Counted from the first letter of the stretch, positions 17,695 to 26,463 are shown. The stretch: DNA of 64,000 bases from Bradyrhizobium elkanii USDA 76 (GCF_023278185.1 NZ_CP066356.1:930001-994000), one strand, 5' to 3'. Notes: generated by a model not told the origin, from the sequence alone. Numbers and translations are program-made.

Positions 17695-18006
17695 CGTTCG
17701 ATCCTGTGACGTTATGAGGACCGCGACGTCATTTGGCACGATCGCCCGGCCCTCCTGCGCGCAAGGTCGCGGACGGAGCGCGGATTGGCTTGGATGATCT
17801 GCGCGCCCTTTGGACATGCTGGCGGTCTCAGGCCAAGGCCGCCGACGGGCGGTCGGCAATCTGTCGCAGCTGGACGAGTCATCGGGCCGGAGTCCAAGCC
17901 GCGACGAAATCGTCCAAGCGTTGGCCGGCGTTCGGGGGGCACGATGCAGCCGCTTGCACCGTCCCTTTCGCTCGATCGCCGATGCCGATCGCAGGAGAAC
18001 TTCTCG
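17695..18006. other. Divergent spacer between hydrolase and seven-gene operon
   Basis: These 312 bases separate the haloperoxidase-like gene (minus) from the operon starting at 18007 (plus) and should hold both promoters. I see no gene. An inverted repeat GTGACGT (17706-17712) / ACGTCAT (17726-17732) sits close to the hydrolase start and could be an operator. Confidence 0.45.
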
Positions 18007-18657
18007 ATGTCGAAACTCGATATGCTCACCCCCGACAACAGCGCGATCGCTCTGATCGACTATCAGCCGGCGATGTTCCAGGGTGTTCAATCGCACGACC
18101 GCTTGGTCACGGTTAACAACGTTCAGATCCTCGCAAAGGCCGCCAAACTTTTCAAAATCCCGACCGTACTGACGACGGTGGCCAGGGATTCGTTCTCGGG
18201 CCCCTTCATGCCGGAGGTCACCTCGCTGTTTCCGAAACATGACGTGATCGACCGCACGTCGATGAACTCCTGGCTCGACGCAAACTTCCGCAAGGCGGTG
18301 GCTGCCACCGGTCGCAAGAAATTCGTGCTGGCCGGCCTCTGGACCGAGGCGTGCGTGATCTTTCCGACGCTGGACATGCTGAAGGAGGGTTACGAGATCT
18401 ACATTGCCGCCGATGCTTGCGGCGACCTCTCGCTCGAAGCCCACAACCGCGCAATGGAGCGCGCCATCCAGGCAGGAGCGGTTCCGATCACTTCTTCGCA
18501 GTATGCCTACGAGCTTCAGCAGGACTGGGCGCGCAGCGAGACCTACGAGGGAATGATGGACATTCAGCGCGCGCATTCACCCTACGGAATCCAGATCCGC
18601 TTTTCGAAGTGGGCGCTGGGAGAGCACGCCTCCGAAGGCGGCGCGAAAGCCGGCTAG
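18007..18657 (+). CDS. Isochorismatase-family hydrolase (YcaC-like)
   Basis: ATG 18007 follows AGGAGAA. The 216-residue product shows the cysteine-hydrolase triad pattern: Asp in AIALIDYQPAMF, Lys in ATGRKKFVLAG and Cys in GLWTEACVIFPT. It ends in the YcaC-like IQRAHSPYGIQIRFSKW. Such enzymes hydrolyse amides or related small molecules in the cytoplasm; the substrate is unknown here. It is the first gene of a compact operon that includes an amidohydrolase and is the intact paralogue of the broken gene at 16234-16865. Confidence 0.88.
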   Translation: MSKLDMLTPDNSAIALIDYQPAMFQGVQSHDRLVTVNNVQILAKAAKLFKIPTVLTTVARDSFSGPFMPEVTSLFPKHDVIDRTSMNSWLDANFRKAVAATGRKKFVLAGLWTEACVIFPTLDMLKEGYEIYIAADACGDLSLEAHNRAMERAIQAGAVPITSSQYAYELQQDWARSETYEGMMDIQRAHSPYGIQIRFSKWALGEHASEGGAKAG

Positions 18658-18683
18658 ACCTCCTCAAATAGCGGATAGCCGAG

Positions 18684-18977
18684 ATGAAAATCTATGCGTT
18701 GTCGCTCGGCGCCGGCCTATTGGTCGGCGTCATCTACAGCCTGCTCAATGTGCGTTCGCCGGCGCCCCCGCTGGTTGCCCTGGTCGGGCTTCTCGGCATT
18801 CTCGCCGGCGAGCAGATCGTTCCCGTTGCTCGCCAGTTGCTGGCCGGGCAGGGGCTTGCATCCGCGTGGCAGCAGGCAAAGTGCGCTCCGCACATGTTCG
18901 GGATGCTGCCCGGACGTCAAAGCGACCAATCACGAAACGCCGCTGCGTTGGAAGAAGGCCTGGAGAAACACTCATGA
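18684..18977 (+). CDS. XapX domain protein
   Basis: The 97-residue protein starts MKIYALSLGAGLLVGVIYSL and contains the XapX (DUF1427) core with two predicted membrane helices (LSLGAGLLVGVIYSLLNVR and PPLVALVGLLGILAGEQIV). A soluble tail of about 45 residues is longer than in the minimal domain. Function is unknown; XapX proteins are often found beside amidohydrolase and hydrolase genes, as here. Its stop codon overlaps the start of the amidohydrolase gene (ATGA), indicating translational coupling. Confidence 0.82.
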   Translation: MKIYALSLGAGLLVGVIYSLLNVRSPAPPLVALVGLLGILAGEQIVPVARQLLAGQGLASAWQQAKCAPHMFGMLPGRQSDQSRNAAALEEGLEKHS

Positions 18978-20860
18978 GCATGGCACCGGACGTCATCCTG
19001 CATCGCGGTCTGTTCACGACGCTCGATCGATCGAATCCGACCGCTTCGGCTGTCGCTATCGCCGACGGCAGGTTCGTGGCCGTCGGACACGACCATGAGG
19101 TGATGAAGCTCGCCGGGCCTGCCACGAAAGTCGTCGATCTCAAGGGACATCGCGTGCTTCCCGGCTTGATCGACAACCACCTTCACATCATCCGCGGCGG
19201 CCTGAATTTCAACATGGAGCTCCGGTGGGACGGGGTGCGCTCGCTGGCCGACGCGATGGACATGTTGAAGCGGCAGGTTGCGGTCACCCCGCCGCCACAG
19301 TGGGTGAGGGTGGTCGGCGGGTTTACCGAACATCAGTTCGCGGAGAAGCGGCTTCCGACGATCGACGAACTCAACGCCATCGCGCCCGACACGCCGGTCT
19401 TCCTGCTGCATCTCTACGACCGTGCCATCCTGAACGGTGCGGCGCTGCGTGCCGTTGGCTATGCGAAGGATACGCCTGAGCCGCCGGGCGGCGAGATCCT
19501 GCGCGATGCGAAGGGTAACCCGACGGGTTTGTTGCTGGCCAAGCCCAATGCCAACATCCTGTACGCGACGCTCGCCAAAGGACCCAAGCTGCCATTCGAC
19601 TATCAGGTCAACTCGACTCGTCACTTCATGCGGGAATTGAACCGGTTGGGCGTGACCGGGGCGATCGATGCTGGTGGCGGATTCCAGAATTACCCAGAGG
19701 ACTACGCGGTCATCCAGAAGCTTAGCGACGAGGGTCTTCTGACGATCCGGCTCGCGTACAATCTCTTCACCCAGAAGCCGAAAGGCGAGAAGGAGGACTT
19801 CCTCAACTGGACGAAGACCTCCAAGTACAAGCAGGGCGACGACTATTTTCGCCACAATGGTGCCGGCGAGATGCTGGTGTTCTCCGCAGCCGACTTCGAG
19901 GATTTCCGCGTCGCGCGTCCGGACATGCCTCCGGAGATGGAAGGCGAGCTCGAGGAGGTCGTTCGCGTCCTTGTCCAGAACAAGTGGCCGTGGCGGCTCC
20001 ATGCGACCTACGATGAGACGATCTCGCGGGCGCTCGACGTGTTCGAGCGGGTCGACCAGGACATGCCCCTGGACGGCCTTCACTGGTTCTTCGACCATGC
20101 CGAGACGATTTCCGACCAATCGATCGACCGCATCGCGGCGCTCGGTGGCGGCATCGCCGTACAGCATCGCATGGCCTACCAGGGCGAATACTTCGTCGAA
20201 CGATACGGGGCGGGCGCAGCCGAGGCGACGCCGCCGGTCAAGAAGATCATCGACAAGGGCGTCAAGATATCGGCCGGCACCGACGCGACTCGCGTAGCTT
20301 CCTACAACCCGTGGGTCTCGCTATCCTGGCTTGTCACGGGCCGCACCGTGGGCGGACTGCGGATCACACCGCAGCGCAATTGCCTGGATCGCGAGACGGC
20401 GCTGCGCATGTGGACCGAGAACGTGACGTGGTTCTCGAACGAGGAGGGCAACAAGGGCCGGATCCAGGTGGGCCAGCTGGCCGATCTTATCGTGCCAGAT
20501 CGCGATTACTTTTCCTGCAGCGAGGCCGAGATCGCGGATACGACGTCTCTGCTGACCATGGTCGGCGGGAGGATCGTGTTCGGAGCAGGCGACTTCTCCA
20601 GGCTAGAGGCGGTCACGCCGCCGCCGGCGATGCCGGACTGGTCGCCCGTTCGCCGCTTCGGCGGCTATGCGGCTTGGGCGGACGAGAAGGAGAAGACGAA
20701 GCAAGGCGACCTCGCGATGAAGGCCATGCAGATGTGCGGCTGCGCAAACTCCTGCGGAGTGCATGGACACGATCACGCCGCGGCGTGGTCCAGCCGGTTG
20801 CCCGTCTCCGATTTGAGGAGTTTCTGGGGCGCGCTCGGCTGTGCCTGCTGGGCGGTCTGA
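18974..20860 (+). CDS. Amidohydrolase family protein (YtcJ-like) with Cys/His-rich tail
   Basis: ATG 18974 overlaps the XapX stop. The 628-residue protein has the composite-fold start IADGRFVAVGHDHEV, the metal motif LPGLIDNHLHIIRGG (HxH) near residue 63, later ligands in FFDHAETIS and the Asp in KISAGTDATRV. This is the YtcJ/imidazolonepropionase-like TIM barrel. It acts on C-N bonds other than peptide bonds; substrate unknown. The last 45 residues are unusual: MQMCGCANSCGVHGHDH and later GALGCACWAV give five Cys and several His outside the catalytic barrel, a possible extra metal site. No signal peptide is seen. Confidence 0.88.
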   Translation: MSMAPDVILHRGLFTTLDRSNPTASAVAIADGRFVAVGHDHEVMKLAGPATKVVDLKGHRVLPGLIDNHLHIIRGGLNFNMELRWDGVRSLADAMDMLKRQVAVTPPPQWVRVVGGFTEHQFAEKRLPTIDELNAIAPDTPVFLLHLYDRAILNGAALRAVGYAKDTPEPPGGEILRDAKGNPTGLLLAKPNANILYATLAKGPKLPFDYQVNSTRHFMRELNRLGVTGAIDAGGGFQNYPEDYAVIQKLSDEGLLTIRLAYNLFTQKPKGEKEDFLNWTKTSKYKQGDDYFRHNGAGEMLVFSAADFEDFRVARPDMPPEMEGELEEVVRVLVQNKWPWRLHATYDETISRALDVFERVDQDMPLDGLHWFFDHAETISDQSIDRIAALGGGIAVQHRMAYQGEYFVERYGAGAAEATPPVKKIIDKGVKISAGTDATRVASYNPWVSLSWLVTGRTVGGLRITPQRNCLDRETALRMWTENVTWFSNEEGNKGRIQVGQLADLIVPDRDYFSCSEAEIADTTSLLTMVGGRIVFGAGDFSRLEAVTPPPAMPDWSPVRRFGGYAAWADEKEKTKQGDLAMKAMQMCGCANSCGVHGHDHAAAWSSRLPVSDLRSFWGALGCACWAV

Positions 20861-20861
20861 C

Positions 20862-21329
20862 ATGGCGTCCGGGGGCTCGCCGAACTTGATCTCCACGATC
20901 CTTCGTTGGCCACTCCTGTGGCATGCGGCCAGGCTCGCCCTGGTGTCGGCCTACTTGCTTGGCGGCTTGACCAAACTGCTCGACTTCGCGAGTGCCGCGG
21001 CCGAGCAGGAACATTTCGGTCTGCATCCGGGGTGGCTGTGGGCCGCGACTGCCATTGTGGTGGAACTCGGTGGTTCTCTGCTCGTCGTCATCAACCGCTT
21101 CGTGTGGCTCGGTGCCGGCGGGCTCGGCGTGCTGACGTTCGTTGCGATGATCACCGCCAACGCGTTCTGGACAATGGTTGGCCATGAGAGATTCATGGCC
21201 GCGAATGCCTTCTTCGAACATCTCGGGTTGATCTCGGGCCTCATCATCGTATCGATCGTTGCCGACCGGGCTTCTTCCGGCTCGAGCCGAGCTGCGCGAT
21301 CTCAGGCCTTTCAAGGAGTATCGGAATGA
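20862..21329 (+). CDS. DoxX-family membrane protein
   Basis: The start at ATG 20862 lies one base after the amidohydrolase stop; an earlier in-frame GTG at 20841 would overlap it. The 155-residue product has four predicted membrane helices in the DoxX pattern: LALVSAYLLGGLTKLLDF, LWAATAIVVELGGSLLVVI, LGVLTFVAMITANAFW and LGLISGLIIVSIVA. DoxX proteins are linked in other bacteria to thiosulfate oxidation or redox stress, but many are uncharacterised. The gene lies inside a tight operon and its stop overlaps the next start. Confidence 0.82.
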   Translation: MASGGSPNLISTILRWPLLWHAARLALVSAYLLGGLTKLLDFASAAAEQEHFGLHPGWLWAATAIVVELGGSLLVVINRFVWLGAGGLGVLTFVAMITANAFWTMVGHERFMAANAFFEHLGLISGLIIVSIVADRASSGSSRAARSQAFQGVSE

Positions 21330-22258
21330 AATCAACAAGGATCCTCGCTCTTTTGGCGTTTTCCGCGGCTATCGCGACGGCTGCGCCGGTCACCGGAAAG
21401 GAAGTGACGAAGTCCAAGGAGACGGTGGTTGCCGTCGCCCCTCAATACGATACGACCCACGTCTATGTAGCGCCCGAGGACGTGGACAAGTTCGTGACCA
21501 GCTTCCTGGCGACCTTCGGCGGCAAGAGCACCAAGCAGGTGGTGGCGACCGTCACGCCTACGCCAAGCAGCACGACGTCGCAACTGCTTCAAACACCTGT
21601 TGGCACGGTATCCCTGTTCGGCTTCAAGACACCGATCCCGTATCCATTCGGCGCGGAGCGGAACGGCTACCTCGTCAACGACATGGACGAGGCAATCAAG
21701 GCGGCCCGCGCGGCGGGCGCCGACGTGATCGTTTCCACTTTCCCCGATCCCATCGGGCGGGATGCCGTGATTCAGTGGCCTGGCGGCGTCAATCTCCAGA
21801 TCTACTGGCACACGACGAAACCCGCCTATGCCGCGTTCGAGCGGATTCCGGAGAACCGCGTCTACGTCTCACCCGACCGGGTGGCCGCGTTCACCAAGAG
21901 CTTCGTTGCATTTTCCCGTGGCAAGATCATCTCCGACGACGCGAGAGCGCCGGGCGCCGAGATCGGTAGGTCGGACGCTACCTACAGGCGCATCCGAATC
22001 GAGTCCGGGTTCGGAAAGATGGTCGTACTGGTCACGGACGGTCATCTGCCCTATCCCTACGGACGGGAGACGACGGGCTACGAAGTGGCAGACCTCGCAG
22101 CCACTCTCGCCAAGGCCAAGGAGGCCGGGGCGACGGTGCTCGTCGAACCTTATATGTCGGACGGCCGTTCCATCGCGTTCGTCATGTTTCCGGGCGGCTA
22201 CGTCGCCGAAATCCACTCGCTCGCGCCGAAGAGTGCCGCCCGAGCCGGTGGTAAATAA
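21326..22258 (+). CDS. Exported two-module VOC/glyoxalase-like protein
   Basis: ATG 21326 overlaps the DoxX stop (ATGA). The 310-residue product has a signal peptide (MKSTRILALLAFSAAIATAA) and two similar halves: THVYVAPEDVDKFVTSFLAT with PYPFGAERNGYLV, and NRVYVSPDRVAAFTKSFVAF with PYPYGRETTGYEV. Each half ends in an IQWPGGVNLQIYWH- or FVMFPGGYVAEIH-like strand, the usual position of a VOC metal ligand. A periplasmic glyoxalase-fold protein is unusual, as most are cytoplasmic. It may bind or modify the substrate before uptake or after export. Its gene is in the amidohydrolase operon. Confidence 0.78.
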   Translation: MKSTRILALLAFSAAIATAAPVTGKEVTKSKETVVAVAPQYDTTHVYVAPEDVDKFVTSFLATFGGKSTKQVVATVTPTPSSTTSQLLQTPVGTVSLFGFKTPIPYPFGAERNGYLVNDMDEAIKAARAAGADVIVSTFPDPIGRDAVIQWPGGVNLQIYWHTTKPAYAAFERIPENRVYVSPDRVAAFTKSFVAFSRGKIISDDARAPGAEIGRSDATYRRIRIESGFGKMVVLVTDGHLPYPYGRETTGYEVADLAATLAKAKEAGATVLVEPYMSDGRSIAFVMFPGGYVAEIHSLAPKSAARAGGK

Positions 22259-22273
22259 GGGCGACGACGGTCG

Positions 22274-23695
22274 ATGTCGGATCTGGCTGGTCTGTGGAGT
22301 TTTGGGATCGTCCTCGCGCTTGCCACGCTAGGCGCCGGTATCGACCACGCGCTGGCGGACGATGGGGACACCACGCTCCCCAAACGGCCCGCGATTCAGG
22401 CGAACCGCTGGGCGGAGGATTGGTCGGTTCTCGCCGATCCCAGGCTCCGTACGGAGCCGTTCGACGGCCTCAAATACATTCCGCTTTGGGCCACCGATCC
22501 GAAGAGCTACATTTCGCTGGGAGCCACGTTGCGCGAGCGTTTCGAAAGCAATGGCGCCGCGGGCTTCGGTACGGGCAGCACGCCTTCGGACAGCTACTTC
22601 CTGCAGCGGCTGCAGGTTCATGCCGATATCCACTTCAATGAAAACTGGCGAGCGTTCGTTCAGTTGGAGGATGACCGAGCGTTCCATAAGTTCAACGTCA
22701 CATCAGTCGATCAGGACAGGCTCGACCTTCGCCTTGCATTCATCGAGTACGTCGACAAGTTTGGCGACGGGACTCTCAAAGCTCGGGTGGGCCGGCAGGA
22801 CTTCGCGTTCGATCTGCAGCGTTTCGTGTCATCGCGAGATGGACCGAACGTTCGGCAGTCGTTCGATGCGCTTTGGGCCGATTGGGAGACTGGCCTTTGG
22901 CGTTTCATCGGTTTCGTCAGCCATCCGGTGCAGTATTTCGATGGGCGTCCGTTCGACGATACGTCGAACGACAACTTCCGATTCAGCACGCTCAGGGTCG
23001 AGCGCAAAGTGCTCGGCGACGACGAGCTATCCGGTTACTATTCGCTCTACGAACGAAGCAACGCCAAGTACCTCGACGCCTTCGGTGAGGAGCACCGACA
23101 CGTCTTCGATGCACGGTTCGCTGGCAAGGCTCAGCAGTTCGATTGGGACCTGGAGGCCATGGGCCAGGTGGGCCAGGTGGGCACCAAGGACATTCGTGCC
23201 TGGGCCGTCGGCGCGCGAACGGGCTACACGCTGGCGAGCGTGCCATGGCAGCCTCGCCTGGGACTCCAGTTCGACGCCGCCTCCGGAGACCATCATCCCG
23301 CGGACGGAACGCTGGGCACGTTCAACCCGCTCTTCCCGAACGGCTACTACTTCACGCTCGCCGGTTACACGGGATACGTGAACCTGGTGCATCTCAAACC
23401 TTCCATCACCATCAGCCCGGCGGACCGGCTGAAGGTGATGGGAGCGATTGGCCTGCAATGGCGCGAGACGACGGCCGACGCGATCTACGTCCAGCCCAAT
23501 GTGCCGATCGCGGGGACCGCCGGCAAGGGCAGCAATTGGACGGGGGCATACGGCCAGCTCCGGGTCGATTACGCCTTCAACGACCATCTGACGGGAGCTA
23601 TCGAAGCGGTGCATTTCGATGTCGGTGACACGATTATCCGTGCTGGCGGACACACCAGCAACTATGTCGGCGTCCAACTCCAGTACGGCTGGTGA
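22274..23695 (+). CDS. Alginate-export-family outer-membrane porin
   Basis: The 473-residue protein starts with a signal-like helix (LWSFGIVLALATLGAGIDHALA). It shows the alginate_exp pattern: SLGATLRERFESN, YFLQRLQVHADIHFNENWRA, DKFGDGTLKARVGRQDFAFD, and a C-terminal Trp (LQYGW) as usual for barrel insertion. Despite the family name, most members are outer-membrane channels for small organic substrates and are often encoded in catabolic operons. It lies 15 bases after the VOC-like gene and one base before the DUF1275 gene, consistent with uptake of the operon's substrate. Confidence 0.85.
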   Translation: MSDLAGLWSFGIVLALATLGAGIDHALADDGDTTLPKRPAIQANRWAEDWSVLADPRLRTEPFDGLKYIPLWATDPKSYISLGATLRERFESNGAAGFGTGSTPSDSYFLQRLQVHADIHFNENWRAFVQLEDDRAFHKFNVTSVDQDRLDLRLAFIEYVDKFGDGTLKARVGRQDFAFDLQRFVSSRDGPNVRQSFDALWADWETGLWRFIGFVSHPVQYFDGRPFDDTSNDNFRFSTLRVERKVLGDDELSGYYSLYERSNAKYLDAFGEEHRHVFDARFAGKAQQFDWDLEAMGQVGQVGTKDIRAWAVGARTGYTLASVPWQPRLGLQFDAASGDHHPADGTLGTFNPLFPNGYYFTLAGYTGYVNLVHLKPSITISPADRLKVMGAIGLQWRETTADAIYVQPNVPIAGTAGKGSNWTGAYGQLRVDYAFNDHLTGAIEAVHFDVGDTIIRAGGHTSNYVGVQLQYGW

Positions 23696-23696
23696 C

Positions 23697-24377
23697 ATGT
23701 CGCGGCACATGCTCCTACTTCCGCTGCTGATGAGCCTGAATGCGGGATTCGTCGACACCGCGGGATATCTCGCGCTGCAGGGCTTGTTCACCGCGCACGT
23801 CACCGGAAACTTCGTGACCTTCGGCGCGGCCATGGTGCTCGGGACTTCCGGAGCCCTTGCGAAGCTATTGGCGCTGCCGGTCTTCTGCTTGGTCGTGATC
23901 AGTACCCGGCTGTTCAGCTTCTTTCTACCCGCGATCGGTTTACCGATCTTCCGCTCGATGCTCGCCCTCAAGGTGCTGCTGCTTGCGATCGGCGCGGTCT
24001 GCGCCGTCCGGTTTGGACCGTTCGTCCAAGGCGATAGCTGGCAGGCGATCTGCACTGGGATGATCCTGGTAGCTGCGATGGCCATTCAGAACGCCGCGCA
24101 TCGCATCCACATGGGGACGGAGCCCCCGAGCACTCTCATGACGGGTACCACCACCCAAATCATGATCGACGTCGCTGACGTTCTGAGGGGAGCGCCGGTG
24201 CCGGTATTGACCGTCGCCAAACCGCGTCTCGGGAAGATGGCAGCGAACGTGACGGTGTTTGCGCTGGGGTGCGCCGCCGGAGCGGTTCTCTACGCGAAGC
24301 TCGGGACGTGGTGTTTTGTCATCCCTCCGTTGGTCGCGTTGCCAGCCATCTTCCTGGCGGCCGCCGAGCCGAAGTGA
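23697..24377 (+). CDS. YoaK family (DUF1275) membrane protein
   Basis: ATG 23697 lies one base after the porin stop. The 226-residue product has six predicted membrane helices and the DUF1275 signatures SLNAGFVDTAGYLALQGLFT and FTAHVTGNFVTFGAAM near the N-terminus and IQNAAHRIHMGTEPPSTLMT in the middle. Family function is not established; it is annotated as a putative permease or membrane protein. As the last gene of the seven-gene operon it could serve inner-membrane transport of the amidohydrolase substrate. Confidence 0.85.
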   Translation: MSRHMLLLPLLMSLNAGFVDTAGYLALQGLFTAHVTGNFVTFGAAMVLGTSGALAKLLALPVFCLVVISTRLFSFFLPAIGLPIFRSMLALKVLLLAIGAVCAVRFGPFVQGDSWQAICTGMILVAAMAIQNAAHRIHMGTEPPSTLMTGTTTQIMIDVADVLRGAPVPVLTVAKPRLGKMAANVTVFALGCAAGAVLYAKLGTWCFVIPPLVALPAIFLAAAEPK

Positions 24378-24486
24378 GCTCGCCGGAGGGAAACGGCGAA
24401 GGGATCATGACGGCAAAACTTTCGATCGGCCTTGGGAGAATGCAGGACCGTTCACCCGAAGCCACGCGACTGGCCCGCTCCGGACC

Positions 24487-24705
24487 GGGTCTCACTTCTG
24501 CGACGGTTAGCTGCCGCTTGACGAGCAGGGCGATCAGGTATTCGCGACGACCGACGTCATCGCCGAGTGCGTCCTTGCTGCGTGAGGCCCACGCGGCGTG
24601 CGAGGAGCATGACGATATGGCATCGACAGGCCTCATCGAAAACTGGATCGACAGGGTCGAACGAGGACCGTGGTTTCTGTACGAATGCACGCGGCGGAGA
24701 GCGGA
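24487..24705 (+). pseudogene. dps: dps (ferritin-like DNA-protection protein) relic
   Basis: One frame reads GSHFCDG-stop-LPLDEQGDQVFATTDVIAE (24487-24570), close to the Dps helix that normally reads HFxDYHLLLDEQGDQIFA. A TAG at 24508-24510 interrupts it. About eight bases later a second frame reads LREAHAACEEHDDMASTGLI and ENWIDRVERGPWFLYE (24578-24690), the Dps C-terminal helix. The roughly 40 residues expected between the two blocks are missing and no N-terminal start is seen. The stretch is therefore a decayed dps copy lacking its start and middle. It fills most of the 388-base gap between the DUF1275 gene and the convergent esterase gene. Confidence 0.72.
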
Positions 24706-24765
24706 GGCGCGCCGAGGCGCACCCCGGTCGGTGGATCGGGGTGCGCAGGAGGTTGCGCGAGATCG

Positions 24766-25401
24766 TCAGGGGACCATCTCCCGGTGCTTCGTTTCGGCTA
24801 CCCAGGTACGGGCGAGAGCGATGTCGGCCTGCGAAAGCTGATGGCCCGCCGGGAGCACGCGATGGTCCACCTTGGCTCCTGCGGCCGACAGCATGGCCGC
24901 AAGTGCGGCGGCATTGTCATCCGGCACGATGGGGTCGTGACGTCCGGACAGCATCAGGACCGGCTTCCCGGCGAGATCCGCCTCCGGAGGGTCCGTCAGC
25001 GGGACCATGGCGCGCAGCAGGATCGCTCCGGACAGCACCCGGGGCCTCATCAGGAGAAGCGCGGCGGCGATGTTGGCGCCGTTCGAGTAGCCCACGGCGA
25101 GCGGCGATCCGATGCCATACCGCTCCCGAGCGTCCTGGACGAAGTCCCCAAGTTCGAGCGCGCGATGGCGGACGTCTTCCTCGTCGAAGACGCCTTCCGC
25201 GAGGCGGCGAAAGAAACGTGGCATCCCGTTCTCGAGAACGCGGCCGCGAGGCGACAGGAGCGGGGAGCCCGGCGAGATCATGGCACCGAGCTGCAGCAGA
25301 TCGTTCTCGTCGCCGCCGGTGCCATGAAGGAGCAGCAGCGGCGGGGCATTCGCGGTGCTCCCGGGTTCGAAGCGATAGATGAACGGAGACTTCGCGGTCA
25401 T
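24766..25401 (-). CDS. MhqD-like carboxylesterase (alpha/beta hydrolase)
   Basis: The 211-residue protein has LLLLHGTGGDENDL, the Ser elbow VGYSNGANIAA near residue 105, the acid in LSGRHDPIVPDDN and the His in LPAGHQLSQ, as in the phospholipase/carboxylesterase family that includes MhqD. Its ATG overlaps the stop of the ring-cleaving dioxygenase gene by four bases, so the two are translationally coupled. In Bacillus an esterase and a dioxygenase of these types are induced by quinones and take part in their removal. A similar role is inferred here. Confidence 0.87.
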   Translation of the reverse strand: MTAKSPFIYRFEPGSTANAPPLLLLHGTGGDENDLLQLGAMISPGSPLLSPRGRVLENGMPRFFRRLAEGVFDEEDVRHRALELGDFVQDARERYGIGSPLAVGYSNGANIAAALLLMRPRVLSGAILLRAMVPLTDPPEADLAGKPVLMLSGRHDPIVPDDNAAALAAMLSAAGAKVDHRVLPAGHQLSQADIALARTWVAETKHREMVP

Positions 25402-26336
25402 GATACCGCTCCTTGAAGTTCGGGCAGCACGCCCTCGATCTCTTTGCGGTGCGGCTCGAGGAAGCTCGGCAGTTTCAGGTCGCGGCCGAGCGTTTCGACC
25501 GGTTCGTCCACTGCAAATCCCGGAATGTCCGTCGCGATCTCGAACAGGACGCCCCCAGGCTCGCGGAAGTAGATCGAACGGAAGTAGTTGCGGTCCTTCT
25601 GCTCGGTGGGATGCAGCCCGTGATTGCTGACGAGCTTCTGAGCCATGACCCCTTGTTCGGCATCGTCCTTTGCACGGAATGCGATGTGGTGCACGGAGCC
25701 GCGTCCCTGGCTGCCGCGCAGAAAGCCCTTTGCCTCATAGATATCGACGACGTTGCCCTGCGCGTCGCCGGGCGCCTTGAAGCGCGTCACGGAGCCCTCT
25801 CGTGCGGTCTCGCGGAAGCCGAACACGTCGGTCAGGATATTCGCGGTCTTGGCCGCATCGTCGAGCAGGAGCGTGACGCCCTGGAAGCCGCGGATCGCAT
25901 GCTCCACCGGCACGTCGCCATTGCTCCACGCAGGTTCCTCCCCGGCGCCGGCGATGCCGACGAGCGCAAGCGCCATGCCGTCCGGGTCGGAGAATGCAAG
26001 CACGGATTCGCCGAAACGTTTCTCGAGCGCCTCGTATTTGATGCCCTTCTCGAGGAAGCGCTGCGTCCAATAGCCCAGCGAACGCTGCGGGACGCGGAAG
26101 GTCGTCTGATGGGTTTCGCCGACGCCGCGTCGTCCGGGGGGAGCTCCGTCCCAGGGGAAGAAGGTGAGGATCGAGCCCGGTCGGCCGGTCTCGTCTCCGT
26201 AGTAGAAGTGGTAGGTGGCCGGATCGTCGAAATTGACGGTCTTCTTGACGAAGCGCAGGCCGAGATCCCGCGTGTAGAAGCTGAAGTTCTTCTGCGGTTC
26301 GCCTGCGATGGCGGTGACGTGGTGGATGCCTGACAT
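25398..26336 (-). CDS. VOC-family ring-cleaving dioxygenase (MhqO-like)
   Basis: This 312-residue protein begins MSGIHHVTAIAGEPQKNFSF and has two VOC modules. Probable iron ligands are His in IHHVTAI, His in VHHIAFRAKD and Glu in GVLFEIATD. Length and motifs match MhqO/LinE-type hydroquinone dioxygenases. It is the first gene of a two-gene operon with the esterase and is divergent from the LysR gene 127 bases away. The VOC gene at 13178 is a clear paralogue. Exact substrate (hydroquinone, chlorinated or methylated derivative) cannot be read from sequence. Confidence 0.87.
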   Translation of the reverse strand: MSGIHHVTAIAGEPQKNFSFYTRDLGLRFVKKTVNFDDPATYHFYYGDETGRPGSILTFFPWDGAPPGRRGVGETHQTTFRVPQRSLGYWTQRFLEKGIKYEALEKRFGESVLAFSDPDGMALALVGIAGAGEEPAWSNGDVPVEHAIRGFQGVTLLLDDAAKTANILTDVFGFRETAREGSVTRFKAPGDAQGNVVDIYEAKGFLRGSQGRGSVHHIAFRAKDDAEQGVMAQKLVSNHGLHPTEQKDRNYFRSIYFREPGGVLFEIATDIPGFAVDEPVETLGRDLKLPSFLEPHRKEIEGVLPELQGAVS

Positions 26337-26463
26337 CTTGCTCTCCGGGGTTGGAAGGAGCCGCTCGGGCTCTGGCCGGAGATATCGAACGGCTTTGATC
26401 AGAGAACAATCCGTGCTTCTATGACACTACTGTCTACGAATTGGCGACAATTGGGATCAATCT
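26337..26463. promoter_or_regulatory. Divergent LysR/dioxygenase control region
   Basis: The 127 bases between the dioxygenase start and the LysR start must hold both promoters. An inverted repeat AATTG-GCGA-CAATT (26439-26452) lies just before the LysR start and contains a T-N11-A core as expected for a LysR box. Assignment is by position and symmetry only. Confidence 0.4.

Noticed and set aside
17695..18576. Upstream extension of the haloperoxidase-like gene
   Set aside because: The extension is antisense to the isochorismatase-like gene; ATG 17694 starts exactly where the family begins.
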